Source: Bacteroidota bacterium
Lineage (GTDB): Bacteria; Bacteroidota; Bacteroidia; Flavobacteriales; Weeksellaceae
Assembly (NCBI GenBank): GCA_018902795.1
Contig: JAHIQD010000015.1
Span: 1 to 64,000, forward strand
DNA: 64,000 nt
Reading direction: 5' to 3'
Every line of letters starts with the position of its first letter. Position 1 is the first letter of the stretch. The translations under genes were made by a program, and so were the position numbers. The notes under the pieces are model-generated. The model was not told the origin of the DNA. It did not search any database and was given only the letters and a program-made list of their open reading frames with translations. This document shows positions 9,412-15,832 of this stretch, piece by piece.

Positions 9412-10965
9412 TTATTTTTTTCCGTACGTCAAAATTAACTTTGCGCTTTTGCTGATGTTATTGGGGTCGGTTCCTACAAAGACTGCCCTGTTCGGAGTGT
9501 ATGCTCTGGTATTATAATCCTGCGCATTTTTTATATTGAGTGCTCCCAAAAGATTACCAGCGACATCAGTGGTATAACTGCCTACATTCAAAATGAAATC
9601 CTTGGCGATAGCTTCTTTTTCAATAATGTTTTTGAAAGTTTGTGTAATGCCTATATCATAATGTGCCTCATTTTTATCTAAATCGTAAGCCTTAACAAGG
9701 CTGTAAACTCCTGTATTAGCCAAAGTGCTCATGTCTTCAAGGTAAGTGTTTAGATCCTTCTGTTTTACGACAAAATAAGAGGGCTTTTGATATTTGTTAT
9801 CCCATGTGCTCTGATCTGTGTAAATTCTTAATTTGGCGGAAATAATGCCTATTTTTTTATTATGGAATAAATCTTTAATTGAAGCAATGGTGGTTTCTGG
9901 AATTTTCAGTCCCATCCCTGGCCCTCCCATTCCTTGTGCATAAATTTTTGGAACTCCTGTAACAGCATCTTGTCCCTGTGGTGTAGTCGCAATAGCTGAT
10001 GGAGTTCCTGCCCGATTATTGGTAATTTGGCTGAAATGAGCATTTGATGACCCCATATCCAGTGAATAAACCGCCTGATCCCGGGTTGTCGTTCCATTTT
10101 CCACCTTATCCTTTTTATAGTAAAGATTTACAGCAACTGCATTTGGGTCAAAACTGAAGATATATCCGTCATTCTCCACTACTGAAATCTGAAGCCCTTT
10201 AAAATATCTGATAAATGAGGCGGCATCCGATAATTCCGGAGATGATCCTTTCTTGATTATTTTATTTTGCATGAATGTGCTGTCAAGAGGAATTCTAAGA
10301 GAAACATCTCTTACTAATAATTCGGTGTTATCTGCGTCTTTAGTAATCTTAACAGAATTAATCGTCCCGTCAAAAACTTTTGATCCAATTACATTACCTA
10401 CTGCGACATTTCTATTAGACATAATTGAATCTGCAGTAGATCCAAGAAATTCATTTACTTCATGTACTTTAATATTGAATACCGTTTTTCCGTTAAGCTT
10501 TGTTCTACCGTATTTACTGACAGGATAACTTGTAACAACTTTCTTTGCTGCAACTGCTCCAACGGGATATATATAATCTTCAACAGTAGTTGTAGTAGCA
10601 GAATCTGTAGGGTAAGCCGGTTTTATTACCAGAACGGCAGAATCCAAAACGGGGTTAGTCCCAAAATCCGGACTGTAATTGGATAAACGCACTTGTGTTA
10701 CATACGCAGACTTCTGCAGTCCAAACTGAGGCTCATTAAATGCACCTAAAGTTGCACTCTGAAGCCTCGCAGCATCCGATCTTACTGCTTCACCATTATC
10801 TACGTTATAGGCAATTACCGTATAGGCCGTATCAGTACCTTTAGCACCATCCTGAAAAAACTGAGAACCTAGTTGATCTGCATCGGGCTCACAATTCCAT
10901 AAAATTAAACTTCCAATTACAAGTGTTGCAGTAATATTGAATAATTTTTTAATTTTTTTTATCAT
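9412..10965 (-). CDS. DUF4270 family lipoprotein
   Basis: A 517-residue predicted lipoprotein. The signal peptide runs to about residue 24 and the likely lipidated Cys25 lies in LILWNCEPD, a non-canonical lipobox. The sequence DADQLGSQFFQ just after it and the repeated beta-strand pattern match the DUF4270 family, which is restricted to Bacteroidetes and has no firmly known function. It lies 14 nt after a short glycogen-synthase-like gene and 28 nt before glmS, an arrangement I believe is common in flavobacteria. A role at the outer membrane linked to sugar or envelope metabolism is inference only. Confidence 0.85.
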   Translation of the reverse strand: MIKKIKKLFNITATLVIGSLILWNCEPDADQLGSQFFQDGAKGTDTAYTVIAYNVDNGEAVRSDAARLQSATLGAFNEPQFGLQKSAYVTQVRLSNYSPDFGTNPVLDSAVLVIKPAYPTDSATTTTVEDYIYPVGAVAAKKVVTSYPVSKYGRTKLNGKTVFNIKVHEVNEFLGSTADSIMSNRNVAVGNVIGSKVFDGTINSVKITKDADNTELLVRDVSLRIPLDSTFMQNKIIKKGSSPELSDAASFIRYFKGLQISVVENDGYIFSFDPNAVAVNLYYKKDKVENGTTTRDQAVYSLDMGSSNAHFSQITNNRAGTPSAIATTPQGQDAVTGVPKIYAQGMGGPGMGLKIPETTIASIKDLFHNKKIGIISAKLRIYTDQSTWDNKYQKPSYFVVKQKDLNTYLEDMSTLANTGVYSLVKAYDLDKNEAHYDIGITQTFKNIIEKEAIAKDFILNVGSYTTDVAGNLLGALNIKNAQDYNTRAYTPNRAVFVGTDPNNISKSAKLILTYGKK

Positions 10966-10979
10966 TAAATTTAAATTGA

Positions 10980-11750
10980 TTAGTATAATGTTTCGATTGA
11001 TTGAGCGTCTAAATATTCTGATTTGGCAGTTTTGGTTTTATCAAAAGCCTGATCCAGTTCGTCTTGCAAAAATTCGTCACCTTTCACTACCATGTCCACC
11101 AAATCCATACTTTCTATAACAAATTGCTGAAAACTTGGTTTCTTAAACGCTTTAAGTGAATTAATATTGTCGAAATTCATTTTTTCTTCTATAGAAGGAG
11201 AAAGCGGCGCATCCTCTTCGTTATAAACAGAAAGAACTATTTTAGAGTCATTAAAATAAGAATCGGTTTTATAAAACGTTTTCAGATAAATGGGAATGAA
11301 AGAAGCCATCCACCCATTAAGGTGAATCACATCGGGCACCCAGTTTAGTTTTTTAATGGTTTCGATAACCCCTCTGGCAAAAAAGATTGCGCGTTCATCA
11401 TTATCATCAAAAGGCTTCCCGTCGTCATCAGTGTAAAACTGTTTTCTCTTGAAATACTCTTCGTTATCGATAAAATAAACCTGCAGCCTTTCTCCAGGCA
11501 GGGAAGCAACTTTAATAATCAGTGGCTGATCCAGGTCGTTGATAATAATATTCATCCCTGAAAGACGAATGACCTCATGAAGCTGAAATTTCCGTTCGCT
11601 GATCTGGCCAAATCTTGGCATAAATACCCGTACGTCATTACCTTCCTGGTGCATTTTGAGAGCCATTTTACTCACCATTGTCGCCATATTGTTATCTTCC
11701 TGATAAGGAAACATCTCCGTGGTGACATATAATATTTTTTGGTTCGGCAT
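10980..11750 (-). CDS. Glycogen/starch synthase N-terminal-like protein (GT5), single domain
   Basis: A 256-residue cytoplasmic protein beginning KILYVTTEMFPYQEDNNMATMVSKM, which resembles the N-terminal Rossmann domain of glycogen synthase GlgA. The ADP-glucose-binding K-x-GGL motif is replaced (DNNMATMVS where GlgA has KTGGLGDV). The conserved VDNEEYF-like segment (FIDNEEYFKR) and VIHLNGWMASFIP (GlgA: HxHDWHT) can be recognised. The entire C-terminal GT-B domain that completes the active site is missing, so it is unlikely to be a normal glycogen synthase. It is first in the run with DUF4270 and glmS and divergent from panC. Confidence 0.8.
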   Translation of the reverse strand: MPNQKILYVTTEMFPYQEDNNMATMVSKMALKMHQEGNDVRVFMPRFGQISERKFQLHEVIRLSGMNIIINDLDQPLIIKVASLPGERLQVYFIDNEEYFKRKQFYTDDDGKPFDDNDERAIFFARGVIETIKKLNWVPDVIHLNGWMASFIPIYLKTFYKTDSYFNDSKIVLSVYNEEDAPLSPSIEEKMNFDNINSLKAFKKPSFQQFVIESMDLVDMVVKGDEFLQDELDQAFDKTKTAKSEYLDAQSIETLY

Positions 11751-11776
11751 AAATTCTATCGTTCTTCTTATTAATA

Positions 11777-11804
11777 AAGCAGAATATTCTGCTTCGCAAA
11801 ATTA
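11777..11804 (-). promoter_or_regulatory. Promoter and palindrome ahead of the GT5-like/DUF4270/glmS run
   Basis: TAATTTTG on the minus strand (11804-11797) is a good -7 box. A perfect 18-bp palindrome, AAGCAGAATATTCTGCTT (11794-11777), lies at the expected start of transcription. It could be an operator or a 5' hairpin on the mRNA. Confidence 0.5.
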
Positions 11805-11943
11805 CAAAATTTTAAGCGAATATTTTTTAATTAATAAATTTTAATAATTATATTTAAAATTACCTGATTTTATGTGAAATAATTTTCTTCACCGAGTCTT
11901 TTTTTTGAGGAAATTCTTATTTTTACACGGATAATTACAAACC

Positions 11944-12792
11944 ATGGAAATTTTTAAAAACAAAAAAACTTTGCTCGATTTTATCGAAAGACAGAAAGAA
12001 ATGGGCAAAAGAATAGGATTTGCTCCAACAATGGGTGCGCTACATCAGGGACACATTTGCCTTTATGAAGCTGCAAGGAAAGAAAACGATCTGGTTATTT
12101 CATCCATTTTTGTGAATCCCACCCAGTTCAACAATCCGGCAGATTTAGAAAAGTACCCGAGAAATATAGATAAAGACATTAAAACCCTGGAGCAATCAGG
12201 TTTTGTGGATGCCGTGTATATTCCGGAGGTTTCAGATATTTATCCTGAAGGCCTTAAAAGCAAACAATATGATTTCGATGGTTTGGAAAACGAAATGGAA
12301 GGAAAATTCCGTCCGGGCCACTTTAATGGCGTTGGAACTGTGGTGGAGGAACTCTTCAGGCAAGTAAAACCCGACAATGCATATTTCGGCGACAAAGATT
12401 ATCAGCAATTGGCCATTATCAAAAAATTGACTGAAAAATTAGCACTTCCCATCAAAATACACGGCGTTGCGATACACCGCGAAGCAAGCGGACTGGCAAT
12501 GAGCTCGAGAAACCAAAGACTGAGCGTCGCACAAAAAGAAGCTGCTAAAATCATCCACGAAACTTTAGTCAAGGTAAACGACTGGTTCAGGGTCATCACC
12601 ATTCCCGAGATCAATAAACGGGTACAGGATATATTTGATGAACAGCGGGGAATGAAACTGGAGTATTTCGAAATTTCTGATGAAGCCACCTTAAAAGAAA
12701 CAGATTTTTTCTATAAGGGCCGAAACTTCCGGGCTTTTATCGTAGTCTTTGTTGGTGATGTAAGGCTGATTGACAATATGCATCTGGATTAA
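11944..12792 (+). CDS. panC: Pantothenate synthetase (pantoate-beta-alanine ligase)
   Basis: ATP-dependent condensation of pantoate with beta-alanine to give pantothenate, the last step before coenzyme A synthesis. The 282-residue protein has the nucleotidyl-transferase HxGH motif in FAPTMGALHQGH (27-37), IFVNPTQFN, the pantoate-binding FRPGHFNGVGTVV segment, YFGDKDYQQL, and the KMSKS-like AMSSRNQRLS. Length is normal. It is transcribed divergently from the GT5-like gene. A TATTTTTA at 11918-11925 is a near-consensus -7 box 18 nt before the ATG. Confidence 0.97.
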   Translation: MEIFKNKKTLLDFIERQKEMGKRIGFAPTMGALHQGHICLYEAARKENDLVISSIFVNPTQFNNPADLEKYPRNIDKDIKTLEQSGFVDAVYIPEVSDIYPEGLKSKQYDFDGLENEMEGKFRPGHFNGVGTVVEELFRQVKPDNAYFGDKDYQQLAIIKKLTEKLALPIKIHGVAIHREASGLAMSSRNQRLSVAQKEAAKIIHETLVKVNDWFRVITIPEINKRVQDIFDEQRGMKLEYFEISDEATLKETDFFYKGRNFRAFIVVFVGDVRLIDNMHLD

Positions 12793-12868
12793 AGTCGCCT
12801 AAAAACGTCAAAAGTCTTCCTAACAAGAAGACTTTTGAGCACCAAATCACAAAATATTAATATGAAAA

Positions 12869-12892
12869 AAATTTACCCCGAAAGGTAAATTT
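12869..12892 (-). terminator. Terminator of the tRNA Lys-Leu-Lys cluster
   Basis: AAATTTACC/GGTAAATTT, a 9-bp stem with a 6-nt loop, runs into a T run on the minus strand immediately after the last tRNA. Confidence 0.8.
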
Positions 12893-12893
12893 G

Positions 12894-12966
12894 TGACCCG
12901 GCTGGGATTCGAACCCAGGACCCATACATTAAAAGTGTATTGCTCTACCAGCTGAGCTACCGAGTC
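12894..12966 (-). tRNA. tRNA-Lys (TTT), copy 2
   Basis: A 73-nt tRNA. Acceptor GACTCGG pairs with CCGGGTC (one G-T wobble), with discriminator A. The anticodon loop CTTTTAA gives UUU. The D-arm GCTCAGCTGGTAGAGC and T-arm CTGGGTTCGAATCCCAG are canonical. CCA is not encoded. The body is identical to the tRNA at 13140-13212. Confidence 0.96.
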
Positions 12967-13018
12967 GGTTTTTTTAAAATAATAAGCAATTTAAAAACTG
13001 CTTATTGCTGATGCTTTG

Positions 13019-13101
13019 TGCCTGCGACTGGACTCGAACCAGCACATCCTTAGGAAACCACCCCCTCAAGATGGCGTGTCTACCAATTTCACCACGCAGG
13101 C
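13019..13101 (-). tRNA. tRNA-Leu (GAG)
   Basis: An 83-nt class II tRNA. Acceptor GCCTGCG pairs with CGCAGGC, discriminator A. The anticodon stem CCATC/GGTGG encloses TTGAGGG, giving anticodon GAG. It lies between two identical tRNA-Lys genes. A hairpin AATAAGCA/TGCTTATT at 12981-13006 lies just downstream but has only a poor T run. Confidence 0.95.
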
Positions 13102-13102
13102 T

Positions 13103-13124
13103 AAAAAAAACCGTAAGATTACGG
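13103..13124 (-). terminator. Short terminator-like hairpin between tRNA-Lys and tRNA-Leu
   Basis: CCGTAA/TTACGG arms around a very small loop are followed by eight T on the minus strand. It could cause partial termination or help processing of the tRNA precursor. Confidence 0.45.
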
Positions 13125-13139
13125 AACTTTTTAAGCTTG

Positions 13140-13212
13140 TGACCCGGCTGGGATTCGAACCCAGGACCCATACATTAAAAGTGTATTGCTCTACCAGCTG
13201 AGCTACCGAGTC
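13140..13212 (-). tRNA. tRNA-Lys (TTT), copy 1
   Basis: Same 73-nt structure as the tRNA at 12894-12966, anticodon UUU. First gene of the minus-strand cluster and the one closest to its promoter. Confidence 0.96.
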
Positions 13213-13277
13213 GGTCACCTTTAAAACAAACAATTAAAAAAGATTATTTAATAATTATTCTCTGTTTTTAAGTGGTG

Positions 13278-13307
13278 CAAAGATAGGCCTTTTTTTAAAA
13301 TCTCAAA
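13278..13307 (-). promoter_or_regulatory. Promoter of the tRNA Lys-Leu-Lys cluster
   Basis: On the minus strand TTTG (13307-13304), an 18-bp spacer and TATCTTTG (13285-13278) match both Bacteroidetes promoter elements exactly. The first tRNA begins about 60 nt downstream. Confidence 0.75.
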
Positions 13308-13338
13308 ATTTTTTTGGTAATTTGTACAAAATTAAAAC

Positions 13339-13848
13339 ATGATAATTTCACTGGTAGGATACATGGGTAGTGGTAAATCACACATTTCCAAAGTTTTGAG
13401 CAATAAAATAAATTTTAAATTAATTGACCTTGACAGGCAAATTTCTTTGAAAAACAAAATGACCATCCCCGAAATCTTTGAAAAAAGAGGCGAAATCTAT
13501 TTTAGAAAACAGGAAAATGAGATTTTGAAAGAAGTTTTAACCGCTCCGGAAGACTGTATATTAAGTGTCGGTGGTGGAACGCCGGCTTATTTCAACAATA
13601 TGGAAATTATCAATCAACACTCCGAAAGCATTTTTCTGCGGACTTCTGTAACAGATCTTACTGCAAGAATTTTAAAACAGAAAGACAAAAGACCTTTGAT
13701 TGCAACTATTCCTGAAGATGATCTACCTGAATTTATCGCAAAACATTTGTTCGAAAGAAACATTTACTACTCCCAAGCGAAATTCACCATTGATACCGAC
13801 GGAAAAGACCCTGACCAGATTGTAGCCGAAATTCTGGCAATCATTTAA
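13339..13848 (+). CDS. aroK: Shikimate kinase
   Basis: Phosphorylates shikimate at the 3-hydroxyl with ATP in the common aromatic amino acid pathway. The 169-residue protein begins with a Walker A loop GYMGSGKSH (7-15) and has DLD at 30-32 (the shikimate and magnesium contact), FEKRGEIYFRKQE, the GGG loop at 78-80 (SVGGGTPA), and a lid arginine in KDKRPLI. Length is normal for a single-domain enzyme. Its end overlaps the convergent S4 protein gene by 4 nt. Confidence 0.96.
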   Translation: MIISLVGYMGSGKSHISKVLSNKINFKLIDLDRQISLKNKMTIPEIFEKRGEIYFRKQENEILKEVLTAPEDCILSVGGGTPAYFNNMEIINQHSESIFLRTSVTDLTARILKQKDKRPLIATIPEDDLPEFIAKHLFERNIYYSQAKFTIDTDGKDPDQIVAEILAII

Positions 13849-14282
13849 TCCTCCTTGTTTTCATCTACATCACTGAAGAATAAATCCCAGTCCCCCTCTT
13901 CCATGTCTGTGCTGTTATCACCTCCGATATAATAATCCATATCCCTTCGGTCTTTTTTCGTAGGCCGGCCTTCTCCTTTGATGCGGTAATAATCCTGGGT
14001 AAGTTTACGCAGTTTTAAGATTTCATACTGTTCTTTATCGGTTTTATCTTCGATATGAAGAGGAACCAGCTTTGCTCCTATCCTACTCTTGGGGATTTGT
14101 ATGACTTTTATCTGATAGTCGATTTGGTTTTTTCTGATTTTAATGGTATCCCCAGGATTTACCTCTTTTGAAGATTTTACGGTTTGGCTCCCAACAGAAA
14201 CTCTGTTTTTCTTTATTTCATCAGCGGCGATGCTTCTTGTTTTGTAAAAACGCACACACCATAAAAATTTATCAATTCTCAT
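13845..14282 (-). CDS. S4-domain RNA-binding protein, Hsp15 (HslR) family
   Basis: A 145-residue cytoplasmic protein. The S4 fold occupies the first 60 residues (MRIDKFLWCVRFYKTRSIAADEIKKNRV, then VNPGDTIKIRK). A basic middle section and an acidic C-terminal tail (DMEEGDWDLFFSDVDENKED) follow. E. coli Hsp15 binds 50S subunits carrying a stalled nascent chain and helps their recycling; the same role here is likely from the domain layout. It overlaps the 3' end of aroK by 4 nt and is divergent from the lipoprotein gene at 14342. Confidence 0.85.
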   Translation of the reverse strand: MRIDKFLWCVRFYKTRSIAADEIKKNRVSVGSQTVKSSKEVNPGDTIKIRKNQIDYQIKVIQIPKSRIGAKLVPLHIEDKTDKEQYEILKLRKLTQDYYRIKGEGRPTKKDRRDMDYYIGGDNSTDMEEGDWDLFFSDVDENKED

Positions 14283-14292
14283 ATTTTATTTA

Positions 14293-14300
14293 TACTTTTG
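14293..14300 (+). promoter_or_regulatory. -7 box of the FKBP-like lipoprotein gene
   Basis: TACTTTTG matches TAnnTTTG and lies 41 nt before the ATG at 14342. It supports starting the gene there rather than at an upstream in-frame codon inside the S4 gene. Confidence 0.5.
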
Positions 14301-14341
14301 CTGGATTAAAAATTTTTAGCAATTTAATGATAATATTAAAA

Positions 14342-15064
14342 ATGAAAAAAACATACTTATTTCTGGCTTTAGCTTCTATTGCCCTCGTGTCATGTAGAAA
14401 GGACGATGCTGTTGATACCGTAGAAGAAGTAAGCATTGAAACACAGAACAGTTATGATGACCAAGCCGCACAAAATTTTCTTGCTACCCATTATCTGGAT
14501 GCAAAAGGAAATATTAAAGATTTTGTAGCGACCGATACAGTGAATGTAAAACTCGCTGATCTTAGTCCGGTAACTTTACCTTCAGGGGTTATTTATATTG
14601 CAAGACCTGGCGCACAGCCCAATCCGGGTACCACTATAGCTCAGTATGATAACATTCGGCTGATGACTAATACTATTACTTACGTAGCAACCAACACCGA
14701 TAATAAGGTTTCTTTTTCATCGCCGTCTGTATTTAGAAATACTATTTCAGGTACTGGCGTACCGGAAGCAGATCCTGCTTATTATTACGTTAAAAAATCA
14801 GTTAGAGACGCTGCAATAAGTGATATTGCAAAGCAGAGTAGCTATTATGAAATTGAAGGTTTTCAGGAAGCCCTTAAAAAATTCAAAGCCTTTGATATTC
14901 CTGACGAAAGCAACTATAATTTGCAGGGTGTAATTATTGTTCCTTCCAGAGCTGCTTTTGCAAGAGATGCCCACTTCAATTATACGGGTATTTCATTCAG
15001 AAACAGAAGTTTTGTATTCAATTTTCAGGTGTATAAAAGCACTTTTTCTGCTGAACCGAGATAA
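14342..15064 (+). CDS. Surface lipoprotein with an FKBP-like C-terminal region
   Basis: The ATG at 14342 gives a 240-residue protein with a clean lipoprotein signal (MKKTYLFLALASIALVSC, Cys18). The Cys is followed by RKDD, which matches the Lys-(Asp/Glu)2 lipoprotein export signal of Bacteroidetes, so the mature protein is probably surface exposed. The C-terminal third (LQGVIIVPSRAAFARD, then FRNRSFVFNFQVYK) resembles the end of FKBP-type peptidyl-prolyl isomerases, but the active-site motifs are not clear. An enzyme role is uncertain. A terminator follows immediately. Confidence 0.7.
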   Translation: MKKTYLFLALASIALVSCRKDDAVDTVEEVSIETQNSYDDQAAQNFLATHYLDAKGNIKDFVATDTVNVKLADLSPVTLPSGVIYIARPGAQPNPGTTIAQYDNIRLMTNTITYVATNTDNKVSFSSPSVFRNTISGTGVPEADPAYYYVKKSVRDAAISDIAKQSSYYEIEGFQEALKKFKAFDIPDESNYNLQGVIIVPSRAAFARDAHFNYTGISFRNRSFVFNFQVYKSTFSAEPR

Positions 15065-15091
15065 ATCCTCTATAAAGATTTGAAAATATAG

Positions 15092-15119
15092 AAGTTCCTC
15101 TTTCGAGGAACTTTTTTTG
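15092..15119 (+). terminator. Terminator after the FKBP-like lipoprotein gene
   Basis: AAGTTCCTC/GAGGAACTT (9 bp) with loop TTTC and a following run of T. Confidence 0.9.
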
Positions 15120-15142
15120 TGATTTATTTAAATGCTCTTGCT

Positions 15143-15832
15143 TCATTCATAAATCTGCCGTAAAACTGCTAAAGAATTTGGAGTATAAAATCCAGAAAAA
15201 TGAAGATGGTAATAAATCATCAGCGAGTCTAAAAAAGAGTTTCTCACTTTCCTCTTTAATTGAATTTCGTAAATATTTTCGGTCGTTAAGTAAATCTTCC
15301 AGATGCTGGAGATTTCTTCAGTAAAAAAAGGATGTGCAATCTCATCTGTAAAAGTCCCGGATTCTGGGTTTAAATATTTTTCCTCTTTAAATAGGGGTGC
15401 AACTCCTGAAATTATTAAAAACTGAAAAATTAATGAAATATAGCAGTCATAATTTTTTGAAGCAATTTCTTTGCGGAAAACTTCTATTTCTTTAAACGCG
15501 CGGGCATTTTGATGTTCTTCTCTTAAGATTTGATGCAAAAAATCGGCAGTAAAAAACAGAATCGAATTAATCCTAACATCATCAAAGTCATAAAATCCGG
15601 GCGCCAACTCTAATTTCAAAACCGTAGAAATGGCTCTTTGATTATTGCTTTTTGCTACCGTAATATTCAGCAGATTAAGTGGAAACAGATAAGGTTTCTT
15701 TTTATTTTTTGCTGAATAGATTCCTTTTGCAAAAAAACTGTGATAACCTGCCTCTGCTGAAAAACAGTGAAGAACGGCATCGTTGTCCCCGTATTTCACA
15801 TAAGAAAGCAAAAAGCATGTTTGGTTATGCAT
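15143..15832 (-). CDS. recO: DNA repair protein RecO
   Basis: Mediator of RecA loading in the RecFOR recombination pathway. The 229-residue protein has the N-terminal OB fold (CFLLSYVKYGDNDAVLHCFSA, then FAKGIYSAKNKKK) and an alpha-helical C-terminal region. The four-cysteine zinc site found in many RecO proteins is missing; only scattered single cysteines occur. Its ATG overlaps the stop codon of porZ (TAATG, one shared base), so the two are probably translationally coupled. Confidence 0.88.
   Translation of the reverse strand: MHNQTCFLLSYVKYGDNDAVLHCFSAEAGYHSFFAKGIYSAKNKKKPYLFPLNLLNITVAKSNNQRAISTVLKLELAPGFYDFDDVRINSILFFTADFLHQILREEHQNARAFKEIEVFRKEIASKNYDCYISLIFQFLIISGVAPLFKEEKYLNPESGTFTDEIAHPFFTEEISSIWKIYLTTENIYEIQLKRKVRNSFLDSLMIYYHLHFSGFYTPNSLAVLRQIYE

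Noticed and set aside
12808..12838. Hairpin after panC as a rho-independent terminator
   Set aside because: TCAAAAGTCTTC/GAAGACTTTTGA is a strong 12-bp stem but is not followed by a T run on either strand. It may still cause pausing or protect the 3' end.
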